From assembly GCA_003054655.1 (NCBI GenBank), contig QAYZ01000015.1, positions 248,001-312,000 on the forward strand: DNA of 64,000 nt, given 5' to 3'. The notes beneath the pieces were generated by a model, which was not told the DNA's origin, did not search any database, and saw only the letters and a program-made list of their open reading frames with translations. Of this stretch, positions 8,577 through 16,663 are shown piece by piece (the first letter of the stretch is position 1; each line of letters starts with the position of its first letter). The stretch is from Spartobacteria bacterium LR76 (lineage in GTDB: Bacteria > Verrucomicrobiota > Verrucomicrobiia > Chthoniobacterales > Terrimicrobiaceae). A program made the translations under genes and the position numbers.

Positions 8577-9333
8577 GGACACCTTTCTCGGGCTGCAATT
8601 CGACGCCCGGGAGCTGAGATACCTCGGGCGGGAAGGCGAGGGATCTACGGATCATGGCGACTACGTTTTTGCCGTAAGCGATGGCATGGGCGGAGCGGCG
8701 GCGGGAGAGTTTGCCAGCCGCATCACGGTGGACAAGGTGACGCGGTTCCTGCCAGCGGCCTTCAAACGCTCGGCGCAGGGGCTGGCCGCAGGTTTTGCCG
8801 ATATTTTCACCGAGCTGTACCACGAGATTCACAAGGCAATTTCCTATCTTTCCTGGGGCGATCCGGATTGCGCCGGGATGGGGGCGACGCTCACGCTGAC
8901 CTGGTTCACGCCGGGATGGATGTATTTTGCCCACATCGGTGACAGCCGGCTCTACTATCTCCCGGCGAGCGAAGAGGGAATCAAGCAGCTTTCCCATGAC
9001 GACACCTACGTCGGGTGGCTTTTCCGCCAGGGAAAGATCAGCGAATGGGAGGCCAAGCAGCACCCGGGACGCACGTCTCTGCAAAAGGCGCTCGGAGCAG
9101 GCCATCAATTCGTCGATCCGCAAGTCGGCGCGGTGGCGTACCAGAAAGGCGATGTTTTCGTGCTGTGCAGCGACGGCGTGGTGGACGGGTTGTTCGACAA
9201 TGAGATCCGCCGTCTCCTGAAAGACCCCGAGCCGGCAGAGCGCCAGCACGATCCCGCCCAGCGCATTGTCACGACCGCAGTGGAGCGCTCGGGACGAGAC
9301 AATACGACCGCGATCGTGATCGAGGTGGGTTAG
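8491..9333 (+). CDS. PP2C-family Ser/Thr protein phosphatase
   Basis: A 280-residue cytoplasmic phosphatase with the PP2C motif series: NNEDTFLG, FAVSDGMGGAAAGEFAS (metal-binding Asp), MGATLTLTWFTPG, AHIGDSRLYYL, LSHDDTY, VFVLCSDGVVDGLF (metal Asp) and GRDNTTAIVIEV. ATG 8491 is supported by a strong Shine-Dalgarno (GAGGAGG) just upstream, although it lies inside the 3' end of the kinase-like gene in another frame. Metal-dependent dephosphorylation of Ser/Thr in proteins is the family role. The partner is not visible beyond the overlapping kinase-like gene. Confidence 0.9.
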   Translation: MEPVNQVIPNQRLIWHGRSNTGRVRLNNEDTFLGLQFDARELRYLGREGEGSTDHGDYVFAVSDGMGGAAAGEFASRITVDKVTRFLPAAFKRSAQGLAAGFADIFTELYHEIHKAISYLSWGDPDCAGMGATLTLTWFTPGWMYFAHIGDSRLYYLPASEEGIKQLSHDDTYVGWLFRQGKISEWEAKQHPGRTSLQKALGAGHQFVDPQVGAVAYQKGDVFVLCSDGVVDGLFDNEIRRLLKDPEPAERQHDPAQRIVTTAVERSGRDNTTAIVIEVG

Positions 9334-9335
9334 GA

Positions 9336-10814
9336 TCACCTTGCGCCTGTCGAACCAGCGCTCGTCCGTGCAGCCAGCGGCGCAGCAATGCTCTCGAGGG
9401 ATTTTCTCTCCGCCTTGACGCCAAGCCAGGCCTCCACGAGTGCGGCGGAAATCATCAGCACGGCGGCGAACAGATAACCCAGGAAGAGCGGCCAGCGGTC
9501 CTGCCCGCCCACGTCGATCAGCCAGCCATAAAGCAGCGGGGCGGCGACTCCGCCAAAGAATGTCCCCACCGCGAAGAAAATCGCGATGGCCAGCCCGCGC
9601 ATTTCCAAGGGAAAAATCTCGCTGACCGTGAGGTAAGCGGAACTCGCCGCCGCCGAGGCCACGAAGAAGATCATCATCCACGCCGCCGTCTGCCCGGTGG
9701 AGGAAAGAGCGTGTTGGAGGAAAAGGATCGAGGAGCCGACCAGCAGCAGGCCGCTGCCCGCGTAGGTCGCCACGATCATCGGCTTGCGTCCCCAGGTATC
9801 AAAAAATCGCCCGAGCACCATGGGGCCGACGGCATTTGCCAGGGCGAAGGGCAGCAGGTATCCGCCCACCGTCAACTCCGACACGCCGAAATAGCGCACG
9901 AGCACCAGCGGATAGGTGAAGAACACGCCATTGAAAAAGAAGGCCTGCGCGATCATGAGGGCGAGACCGAGGACAGAACGGCTCCTGTGTTCATGCGCCA
10001 CGGCGTGCCAGATTTCACGGAAGGACGTGCCCTTGCGGGCATGAACACGTATTGACGGTTCCCGCAGCGGAGCCAGCTCGCCATGATGCGCCTCCGCATG
10101 CCGCTCCACCTCCGTAACAATCTGCTCCGCCTCCTCCGCCCGCCCGTGAACCATGAGCCAGCGCGGACTCTCCGGCACCCAGCGGCGAAAGAAGAGAATG
10201 ACCAGGCCCAGCAATGCGCCGATACCGAAGGCCATTCGCCACCCCAGCCAGACGGGGAGGAAATCCGGGTGCAGCAGCACGAGTGTCGCGCTCGATCCGA
10301 TGGCTGCGCCGATCCAGAAGGTGGCGTTGATGATGAGATTCACCCGACCCCGCAGCCTGGCGGGGATGAGTTCATCGATGGCGGAGTTGATCGCCGCATA
10401 CTCGCCGCCTATGCCTGCGCCAGTAAGGGCGCGGAAGGCGATGTAGCTCCAGAAATCCCACGAGAACGCCGTGGCGGCGGTGGCAGTGAGGTAGACGCCG
10501 ACGGTGAGGAAAAACAGCCTTTTGCGTCCGAAGCGGTCGGTGGCCCAGCCAAAACCCAGCGCACCAAGGACGGCACCGATCAGATAGGCCGAAGCGCTCG
10601 CGCCGATCTGGACGGGCGAGAGGGCAAGGGCCTCGGGATGAGTGAGCACCCCGCCGAGCGCACCGGCCAGGGTGACCTCCAGGCCGTCGAGAATCCAGGT
10701 GACGCCGAGAGCCGTGACCACCAGCCAGTGCCAGCGTGTCCACGGCAGGCGATCCATCCGCTCCGGGATGCGCGTTTCCGTCCAGGGAGAAGCGTTCACG
10801 CTCGGGATTCGCAT
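9336..10814 (-). CDS. MFS transporter (sugar/organic acid type)
   Basis: A 492-residue inner membrane protein with 12 predicted transmembrane helices. The major facilitator signature between helices 2 and 3 is present (GWATDRFGRKR), and a second copy lies after helix 8 (GRFFDTWGRKP). The half containing ALTGAGIGGEYAAINSAIDELIPARLRGRVN matches the SP/AAHS group of sugar, aromatic acid or metabolite:H+ symporters. It is the last gene of a minus-strand cluster with a FAH-family hydrolase and a D-threonine aldolase-like enzyme, so its substrate is probably what they degrade. The ATG at 10814 gives an N-terminus with about 30 polar residues before helix 1. Confidence 0.88.
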   Translation of the reverse strand: MRIPSVNASPWTETRIPERMDRLPWTRWHWLVVTALGVTWILDGLEVTLAGALGGVLTHPEALALSPVQIGASASAYLIGAVLGALGFGWATDRFGRKRLFFLTVGVYLTATAATAFSWDFWSYIAFRALTGAGIGGEYAAINSAIDELIPARLRGRVNLIINATFWIGAAIGSSATLVLLHPDFLPVWLGWRMAFGIGALLGLVILFFRRWVPESPRWLMVHGRAEEAEQIVTEVERHAEAHHGELAPLREPSIRVHARKGTSFREIWHAVAHEHRSRSVLGLALMIAQAFFFNGVFFTYPLVLVRYFGVSELTVGGYLLPFALANAVGPMVLGRFFDTWGRKPMIVATYAGSGLLLVGSSILFLQHALSSTGQTAAWMMIFFVASAAASSAYLTVSEIFPLEMRGLAIAIFFAVGTFFGGVAAPLLYGWLIDVGGQDRWPLFLGYLFAAVLMISAALVEAWLGVKAERKSLESIAAPLAARTSAGSTGAR

Positions 10815-10847
10815 CCCAGGCGCGATTCGGACCCCTGAAAATCCGCG

Positions 10848-11645
10848 CTACTCGGAGACGACAGGATTCGTGAGCCGGCCGATTTTCTCGACCTCGACGG
10901 TCACCTCGTCGCCCGGCTGGAGCCAGCGGGGAGGATTGCGCGCCATGCCGACGCCGTGCGGCGTGCCGGTGAGAATGACCGTTCCCGGATAGAGCGTCGT
11001 GCTCCCGCTGAGGAATTCGATCAGCGTGGGCACATCGAAGATCATATCCGCCGTCGTCCAGTCCTGCAGGGTCTCCCCATTGACGATGGTTTTAATTGCG
11101 AGGCTGTTGGGGTTCGGAATCTCGTCGCTCGTGACCAGCACGGGGCCAAGGGGAGCGAAGGTATCGAACGACTTGCCCCGGCACCACTGGCCGCCGCCCC
11201 AGTTCTTTTGCCAGTCGCGGGCGCTCACGTCGTTTGCCGCAGTGTAGCCAAAGACATAGTCGAGGGCGTGCTCGCGCTTCACGTTCTTGCAGGTCCTGCC
11301 AATGACGACGGCGAGTTCGCATTCGTAGTCCACCTGATGGCTGGCCAGTGCGGTGGGGAGTTGGATGGGGTCGCCGGGATTCTGGAGCGTGTTGGGGGTC
11401 TTGACGAAAAGGATGGGAAACTCTGGGATCTTTGCCTTTGTCTCCTCGGCGTGGTGGCGGTAGTTCAGCCCGATGCAAAGGATCACGGACGGAACCAGCG
11501 GGGCGAGGAGCTTGGCCACATCGGCGGTTTCTCCGGTGGGAGTCAATTCTCCAAACAACTCCCCGGCGAGGCGTTCAAAGGAACCGCCTGCCTCTCTGGC
11601 GTAATGAATGTCTCCGGCGCTGTCCGAGTAACGAATGATCTTCAT
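10848..11645 (-). CDS. Fumarylacetoacetate hydrolase (FAH) family protein
   Basis: A 265-residue enzyme. FAH-fold motifs: CIGLNYRHHAEE, FVKTPNTLQNPGDPI, YECELAVVIGR (the E-x-E metal ligands), GYTAANDVSARDWQ, RGKSFDTFAPLGPVL, ILTGTPHGVGM and LQPGDEVTVEVEKIG. Members cleave or decarboxylate beta-diketo or 2-oxo acids, for example in degradation of aromatics or deoxy-sugar acids. The exact substrate cannot be read from sequence. ATG 11645 (MKIIRYSD) is the usual family N-terminus. It lies between the aldolase-like and MFS genes on the same strand with short gaps, consistent with a catabolic operon. Confidence 0.9.
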   Translation of the reverse strand: MKIIRYSDSAGDIHYAREAGGSFERLAGELFGELTPTGETADVAKLLAPLVPSVILCIGLNYRHHAEETKAKIPEFPILFVKTPNTLQNPGDPIQLPTALASHQVDYECELAVVIGRTCKNVKREHALDYVFGYTAANDVSARDWQKNWGGGQWCRGKSFDTFAPLGPVLVTSDEIPNPNSLAIKTIVNGETLQDWTTADMIFDVPTLIEFLSGSTTLYPGTVILTGTPHGVGMARNPPRWLQPGDEVTVEVEKIGRLTNPVVSE

Positions 11646-11743
11646 GGCTGGTAAAGGAATGCCGCTCTGGCACGGCGAATGACTCCCTAACACCCCGGCA
11701 GGCGGGAGGCCAGCCCGAACCACTTACAGCGAGGGCCAGGGCA

Positions 11744-12829
11744 TTAGTCGGATCGTCCCCGCGCGTCGACAGGCCAGACATCGACCACCTCGCCACCCCG
11801 TACGACATGCACACGGTCGGCAAGATTCACCACGGGGCAAACGTGAGCCGGAGTGAAGAGCAGCCGGTCCCCCACCCGCAGGTTGGAAACGCCGCGGCCG
11901 GTGACGAACCCATGCTCCTCGCTGAGACGCGTCACATTAACGTCCTCGCGATCCACGGCGCGGGCGGTGATGTTGCCGGAGTATTTGTCGCTCGAGAAAA
12001 CCTTTGAACCAGCATCGATCAAGGCCAGATCCGGCTCGGGACGATCCACCACGGTGGCCAGCACATGCAGCGCGACATCTCCGAAAGTCATTCCGCCGGG
12101 ACCCTCGGCAAGATTCAGGTCCCCGTAAACATACGCCCCCGGGCGGACGGCTTTCACCGGGAAACGCTTGAGGAATTCCGCCGCCGTGACGCTGCACCCC
12201 GGCCAGACCGGAACGTCTTCGCCGATCTCGTCGCGTGCCGCCTCAAGCGAATCCTCCGCCGCCCTCACCAGGATCTCGACCTGCTGTGGCGTGCGAGCCT
12301 GATAGGCGTGGCCCTCGTGGGTGTAAAGCCCGGCGAGCCTCATGCGATGCGAGGAGCGGATGCGGTCGGCCAACTCCCCGGCGGCAACCGGAGTACGCAC
12401 GCCCTCGCGCAGCAGGCCGGTATCGACGGCCATGAGGACGGGCACGGAGATGCCGGCTGCCTCCAGCACCTTTTCCAACACCTCGAGGTGCGCCTCGCTG
12501 GTGACGGCGAGGATGAGTTCGTCAAGCATTCCGGCCAACTCGCGCAGGCGGCGGGCCTTGCTCACATCGGCCAGAGAGTACGCGATGAAAATGCGTCGCA
12601 CGCCCGAGGGCAGCATCGCCTCGGCCTCGCCGAGCTTGGCGCAGGTCGCGCCCTTGGCCCCGGCGGCGAGCTGCTTTTTCAGGACGGCCACGGATTTGTG
12701 GGTCTTGATGTGCGGCCAGAGCTCGACGCCGGCAGCATCGCAGGCGGCCTGCATGGAGGAGATGTTTCGTTCCAGCCTGTCAGGATCAACGATCAGGGCC
12801 GGTGACGGGATGGCGTCCGGGGTTTGCAT
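11744..12829 (-). CDS. PLP-dependent D-threonine aldolase / D-serine dehydratase-like protein
   Basis: A 361-residue fold-type III PLP enzyme. The N-terminal barrel starts with TPALIVD-like text (IPSPALIVDPDRLERN) and holds the cofactor-binding motif WPHIKTHKS (residues 38-46, Schiff-base Lys in HIKTHK). The C-terminal beta domain has the metal-binding 'FTPAHVCPVVNL' segment (His and Cys) found in D-threonine aldolases and DSD1-type D-serine dehydratases. It cleaves or dehydrates D-3-hydroxy amino acids. It is the first gene of the minus-strand cluster with the FAH-family hydrolase and MFS transporter. Which reaction it performs is open. Confidence 0.87.
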   Translation of the reverse strand: MQTPDAIPSPALIVDPDRLERNISSMQAACDAAGVELWPHIKTHKSVAVLKKQLAAGAKGATCAKLGEAEAMLPSGVRRIFIAYSLADVSKARRLRELAGMLDELILAVTSEAHLEVLEKVLEAAGISVPVLMAVDTGLLREGVRTPVAAGELADRIRSSHRMRLAGLYTHEGHAYQARTPQQVEILVRAAEDSLEAARDEIGEDVPVWPGCSVTAAEFLKRFPVKAVRPGAYVYGDLNLAEGPGGMTFGDVALHVLATVVDRPEPDLALIDAGSKVFSSDKYSGNITARAVDREDVNVTRLSEEHGFVTGRGVSNLRVGDRLLFTPAHVCPVVNLADRVHVVRGGEVVDVWPVDARGRSD

Positions 12830-12922
12830 GGCTCTGAAACGGGATGCTCTCAGCTTTTCCCGGCGGATTCAATCTCGCCCGCACGCTTGACCTCGCGGGA
12901 ATAAACCGACATTCCCAGAGCC

Positions 12923-13423
12923 ATGAGCGCACGCGTTTACCTCGCAGGACCGGACGTCTTCTTTCCCGATGCCAAAAAACTGGCCGTGACGTACAAAGCG
13001 ATCCTCGCCGAGTACGGACTCGACGGGCAGTTCCCGCTCGATAACCAGATCCAGGCCGCGACGCTCCAGGAAACCGCCCTGGCGATCTTTGAGGCCAACT
13101 ACCGCCTCATCGACTCCTGCGACGCGGTACTTGCCAACATGGTCCCCTTTCGCGGTCCGTCGATGGATGTCGGGACGGCGTGGGAAATCGGCTACGCCTA
13201 TGCGCAGGGCAAGCCCATCGTAGGTTACACAGACATCCTCACGCCGTACCGCACCAAGGTGCATCACAGCGGCTTCTCGCAGGCCGAGACCGATCCCGTG
13301 GACCATCTCGGCCACGAGATCGAGCACTTTGAAGGCATCGACAATCTCATGCTCACGCAATCCGTGCGCGCCATCAAACCGACCCTCCGCGAAGCCGCCG
13401 AGTACTTGGCGACGATTGTTTAA
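12923..13423 (+). CDS. Nucleoside 2-deoxyribosyltransferase
   Basis: A 166-residue protein of the Nuc_deoxyrib_tr family: VYLAGPDVFFPDA at the N-terminus (base-binding loop), DGQFPLDN, then DAVLANMVPFRGPSMDVGTAWEIGYAYAQGKPIVGYT. Glu88 in GTAWEIGYA is the expected nucleophile, with the Asp of SMDVGT beside it. It exchanges bases between deoxynucleosides, or hydrolyses them, in nucleotide salvage. The length matches the family. It stands alone between two minus-strand genes. Confidence 0.9.
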   Translation: MSARVYLAGPDVFFPDAKKLAVTYKAILAEYGLDGQFPLDNQIQAATLQETALAIFEANYRLIDSCDAVLANMVPFRGPSMDVGTAWEIGYAYAQGKPIVGYTDILTPYRTKVHHSGFSQAETDPVDHLGHEIEHFEGIDNLMLTQSVRAIKPTLREAAEYLATIV

Positions 13424-13445
13424 AGCGGGTTTTAACCTGCTCCAA

Positions 13446-14444
13446 CTACCAGCCGAGCACCTGGGCAAAGATCAGCGGAGCGACAATGGAGGCGTCGCTC
13501 TCGATGATGTGCTTCGGCGTGGCGACGCCCAGCTTGCCCCAGGTGATCTTTTCATTCGGCACCGCGCCGGAGTAGCTGCCATAGCTCGTGGTCGAGTCGC
13601 TGATCTGGCAGAAGTACCCCCACAACGGCACGTCCCCGCGCTGCAAATCCTGATGCAGCATCGGGACGACGCAGATCGGGAAATCCCCCGCGATGCCTCC
13701 GCCGATCTGGAAGAAACCGATCGAGCCGGTCGCGCCCATCGGACGGGCCGTGGCGGTGTACCACTCCGCCAGCGAGATCATGTACTCAATGCCGGTGCGC
13801 ACCGTGTGGACATTGCGAATATCCCCGCTGATGCAGTGTCCGGTGTACATGTTGCCGAGAGTGGAGTCTTCCCAGCCCGGGACGAACATCGGGAGGTTGC
13901 GCTCCGCCGCGGCAAGGAGCCAGCTATTCGCGGGGTCGATTTGGGATTCCAGCTTCCCGCCAAGCAGGATGCGGTAGAGGAACTCGTGCGGAAAACACCG
14001 TTCGCCCGCGCGATCCGCTGCCTGCCATTCCGCCAGCACGGCGGCCTCGATGCGCCGCATGGCCTCCATCTCGGGGATGCACGTATCGGTCACGCGATTC
14101 ATGTGCCGGTCGAGCAGCGCCTGCTCATCGTCGGGCGTGAGATCACGGTAATGCGGTACGCGCTCGTAAAAATCATGCGCGACGAGGTTGAAGACATCCT
14201 CCTCGAGATTCGCACCCGTGCAGCAGATGGCGTGCACCTTGCCCTGCCGAATCATTTCCGCGAGCGAAAGCCCGATCTCCGCCGTGCTCATCGCGCCCGC
14301 CATGGTGAGAAACATCACGCCACCCTGGTCGAGATGGGCGGTGTAACCATCGGCGGCGTCCCGGAGCGAAGCCGCATTAAAGTGCCGGAAATGATGGCGG
14401 ATGAATCGGGAGATTTCGCCGCCTGCCTGTGGAACCGTGTGCAT
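13446..14444 (-). CDS. Deoxyhypusine synthase-like protein
   Basis: A 332-residue Rossmann-type protein of the deoxyhypusine synthase family. FLTMAGAMSTAEIGLSLAEM and CCTGANLEEDVFNLVAHD form the NAD-binding part, and PNEKITWGKL near the end holds the lysine (Lys304) equivalent to the catalytic Lys of eukaryotic DHS. Bacteria lack eIF5A, so a different acceptor is likely. Bacterial relatives are thought to transfer the aminobutyl group of spermidine to small amines (homospermidine synthase-type) or to have unknown roles. ATG 14444 is preferred; a TTG at 14492 would add 16 residues. Confidence 0.85.
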   Translation of the reverse strand: MHTVPQAGGEISRFIRHHFRHFNAASLRDAADGYTAHLDQGGVMFLTMAGAMSTAEIGLSLAEMIRQGKVHAICCTGANLEEDVFNLVAHDFYERVPHYRDLTPDDEQALLDRHMNRVTDTCIPEMEAMRRIEAAVLAEWQAADRAGERCFPHEFLYRILLGGKLESQIDPANSWLLAAAERNLPMFVPGWEDSTLGNMYTGHCISGDIRNVHTVRTGIEYMISLAEWYTATARPMGATGSIGFFQIGGGIAGDFPICVVPMLHQDLQRGDVPLWGYFCQISDSTTSYGSYSGAVPNEKITWGKLGVATPKHIIESDASIVAPLIFAQVLGW

Positions 14445-14741
14445 TTTTTCAAAGCCAGTCGTGGCCGGACTGACAACGGGTATGGGCAGCAAAAAGCCAC
14501 CCGGTTTCGTGGACGGCTACGGGTCGTCGACCCGCCATGACCGTCTCTGGGGTGGCTGAGGGGAAAGGTATCGGGAAGGCCCGCCTGTGGCAAGTCAGAG
14601 TTCGGGTTGGCCGCGTGGAGTTGACATCGCTCCCAGCCTGCCCACCCGCTTACGCCAAGGCATGCTCCCTCCTTCCGCTTAGCGGCCCGCCTTATTTTAG
14701 AGATCGACAGCGTTGCTTAGAAATACTTTAAGGAAAGCCCC

Positions 14742-15308
14742 ATGATTAAAGTGTCTCTTGCACTCGCGGCGAGCGTCCTCGGACTTTTTCTGAACAGCAC
14801 CATCGCCCAGGAGGTCGATAATCCGGACTTTTCCAAGGGAAAAACCGGATGGATGGGAGACGGCAAGGTCGTGTATTTTGCCGCGGATGGGACCATCTCC
14901 GAAACGGCCGCTGCCGGCGCCGTGCCGGGGTTAAAAATCGAGCTCAGCAAAAACGAGTGGAAGGAAGTTCACCAGAATCTGCGCCCCAAGCAAAAGGATA
15001 CGGAAATCCAGTACTCCGTGCAGGTCATGGCCGATCCGACATTCGTTCGCCTGCCGGAATCCAAGGATTACTCCGACGTCGATTTCCGCCAGGGAAGCGG
15101 CTATGCTTGGAGTGCGCTGGTTTATCCGAAATGCGATTTTCTCATGCGCGTCCATGACGACACCTGGTACTACCGCCCCCGGTCGCTGACCCCTCTCGGA
15201 ACCTGGAAGACGTTTTCGGAAAGCTTCCCCAACCTAAAGGCCCGCCAGCGTGAAATCGCGCTCCTGTTTCCTCCCGGAGAAGGAACGATCTACGTCAAAG
15301 GCAAGTAA
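14742..15308 (+). CDS. Secreted protein, function unknown (carbohydrate-binding-like)
   Basis: A 188-residue protein with a signal peptide (MIKVSLALAASVLGLFLNSTIAQ). The mature part begins VDNPDFSKGKTGWMGDGKV, the 'N.dFs.g..gW' opening common in secreted carbohydrate-binding-like jelly-roll modules, and ends in LFPPGEGTIYVKGK, also typical of such folds. Trp and Tyr residues are frequent (TWYYRPRS, GYAWSALVYP). No catalytic site is visible. It follows about 300 bp of intergenic DNA in which I recognise no feature other than an AT-rich stretch before the start that could hold a promoter. Confidence 0.75.
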   Translation: MIKVSLALAASVLGLFLNSTIAQEVDNPDFSKGKTGWMGDGKVVYFAADGTISETAAAGAVPGLKIELSKNEWKEVHQNLRPKQKDTEIQYSVQVMADPTFVRLPESKDYSDVDFRQGSGYAWSALVYPKCDFLMRVHDDTWYYRPRSLTPLGTWKTFSESFPNLKARQREIALLFPPGEGTIYVKGK

Positions 15309-15419
15309 AGCCCCCCTTTCGCGCCCGGGGCCTGGGCTGATTAACCGGGACAGCGCTCCGTGGCGGGCTTGGCGTTGGGGTGTTCAGTCTGATGTAGGCG
15401 AGCTTTGCCCTTCCTTCAA

Positions 15420-15440
15420 GATTCCGCTTCCGGCGGAATC
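15420..15440. terminator. Small hairpin, possible terminator
   Basis: GATTCCGC and GCGGAATC form an 8-bp stem around a short loop, downstream of the secreted protein gene and of the minus-strand orphan gene at 15563. There is no T-run directly after it on either strand, so termination is uncertain. Confidence 0.3.
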
Positions 15441-15484
15441 GCTCCCTTTCGTGTGCTCATGGCGCGGGAGCCGGTCTTTCCGAG

Positions 15485-15583
15485 AGGCGGTTTCCTTATT
15501 CGGGTGTTCGTAGCCGAGAAGCTTGTCGCACTTCATATTCCCAATAGTTGGCATCCGCCCTGCTATGGTTGGGCCATGCGTTC
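15485..15583. repeat. 99-bp diverged duplication, copy A
   Basis: This 99-bp stretch aligns without gaps to 15980-16078 (offset 495 bp), at roughly three quarters identity by eye. Shared blocks include TTTCCTTATT, GGTGTTC, CACTTCAT and CATCCGCCC. It covers the last codons and 3' flank of the minus-strand gene at 15563-15892. Copy B has the same relation to the gene at 16058-16249. Confidence 0.8.
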
Positions 15584-15892
15584 CGAACGTCCTCCCGCCT
15601 CCAACAAAAGAGCTTCTATATCTGAAGCCAAGTTCAAATTGCCGCCAAACCATATAAAAGGCGTCGAAACATGAATTGCAACCTCGATACTATCACCTAT
15701 CTCCTTGCAGGTTACTCCAACATTCGCCTTCCCGTTCGAAATCATCCAGCCAAAGCTTCTATCGTCAAAAATGAGATCTTTTGACAACTCTTCTCCGACC
15801 AAAGGAACTACCTGATACCCCTTACCCCTCACGCGAACCAGCCACAGGTCGAATAACGAGTCCTTGTCGCATTTAAGTCTCTTCAACGTCAT
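15563..15892 (-). CDS. Orphan small protein in RHS-remnant region
   Basis: A 109-residue soluble protein of unknown function (starts MTLKRLKCDKDSLFDLWLVR, ends GGRSERMAQP). It is acidic, without signal peptide or membrane segment, and lower in GC than the flanking core genes. It lies on the strand downstream of an RHS-repeat fragment, where immunity proteins to polymorphic toxins usually sit. An immunity-type role is inference from position only. Its C-terminal 'ER-x-x-Q' end and 3' flank are duplicated at the next small gene. Confidence 0.55.
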   Translation of the reverse strand: MTLKRLKCDKDSLFDLWLVRVRGKGYQVVPLVGEELSKDLIFDDRSFGWMISNGKANVGVTCKEIGDSIEVAIHVSTPFIWFGGNLNLASDIEALLLEAGGRSERMAQP

Positions 15893-15979
15893 AACACCTT
15901 CATTGATCAGGTTTAGGATTGGGAGTATTTAGCGAGAACACGCCCTGAATCACGACTTTTACCGCCCAACACAGAAGAC

Positions 15980-16078
15980 AGGCGCTTTCCTTATTAAGGT
16001 GTTCCTAGCGAAAAAGCTTGGCACACTTCATCCCACGATTAGCCAACATCCGCCCAGCTATAATTGATCCGTGCGTTC
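15980..16078. repeat. 99-bp diverged duplication, copy B
   Basis: Second copy of the ungapped 99-bp duplication, covering the 3' end and flank of the small gene at 16058-16249. Both copies encode the last residues of the preceding minus-strand gene (ERMAQP in A, ERTDQL in B). The duplication unit therefore seems to be a gene 3' end plus its spacer, as expected from stepwise addition of toxin/immunity cassettes by homologous recombination. Confidence 0.8.
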
Positions 16079-16249
16079 ATTTTTCCGAACAAAGGACCCT
16101 TGTTCACTCAATTTCTTAACCAAATATCCAACTATTCGCTGCCTACCCGTTCGCTCAACCAGATCCTCATTTAACACCAAATCCTCGATTGCAGCCTCGA
16201 TTATCGGCCAAGCTAAATCTTTTTTAAATTCGTCGTATACACATTTCAT
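16058..16249 (-). CDS. Orphan small protein in RHS-remnant region
   Basis: A 63-residue, mostly helical protein (MKCVYDEFKKDLAWPIIEAAIEDL...) with no recognised family. It is 6 bp downstream of the 135-residue gene on the same strand. It could be a complete small gene or the surviving part of a longer one. Its 3' end shares the 99-bp duplicated sequence with the neighbouring orphan gene. Confidence 0.45.
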   Translation of the reverse strand: MKCVYDEFKKDLAWPIIEAAIEDLVLNEDLVERTGRQRIVGYLVKKLSEQGSFVRKNERTDQL

Positions 16250-16255
16250 TTACTT

Positions 16256-16663
16256 TTAATCTTTCGACCTCCCGGATTGGCCAGTGTGTTCGCTTTTTAT
16301 CTCTGAAAACACAGCTCTTGCGTCAGGATCACCATCCACGAGTCTTTCTAAAAATTGAGGATATCCCGCCCACGCCGACGGTACGATTATCGGAGATTCT
16401 TCCGGCAATAGCTTCCATCCCACCGGAATGCAAGAGTCGACCATTTGAAAAAATACGGAACAATATGGCTTCGGATAGTTGGCATTCGGCTCGTCACACA
16501 AATATAGCCACACAAAATTGAAACGAACAAGCAGCCCTATCACATGATATTCCTCTCCAACAGTTAATCCAATATTCTCCAAGTGAACACTCTCTTGAAC
16601 ATGTTGACGAATGCGAGGATCTAAAATTTCTGAAACTTTATTTAGAACACACCGTACGATCAT
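16256..16663 (-). CDS. Immunity-like orphan protein of an RHS locus
   Basis: A 135-residue soluble protein. The segment LTVGEEYHVIGLLVRFNFVWLYLCDE and the C-terminal PQFLERLVDGDPDARAVFSEIK resemble, from memory, small proteins found after RHS/polymorphic toxin genes ('LTVGKEY-vYgi...WY-ICDE ... fyerLtDGDpeA'), which are thought to be immunity proteins. That likeness is by eye, not a search. It begins at the very end of the RHS fragment (4-bp overlap at 16660-16663), which fits. No toxin domain is left in front of it. Confidence 0.6.
   Translation of the reverse strand: MIVRCVLNKVSEILDPRIRQHVQESVHLENIGLTVGEEYHVIGLLVRFNFVWLYLCDEPNANYPKPYCSVFFQMVDSCIPVGWKLLPEESPIIVPSAWAGYPQFLERLVDGDPDARAVFSEIKSEHTGQSGRSKD

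Noticed and set aside
14445-14741. Intergenic region before the secreted protein gene examined for a riboswitch
   Set aside because: Local GC-rich pairings exist, but no known consensus was found on either strand.
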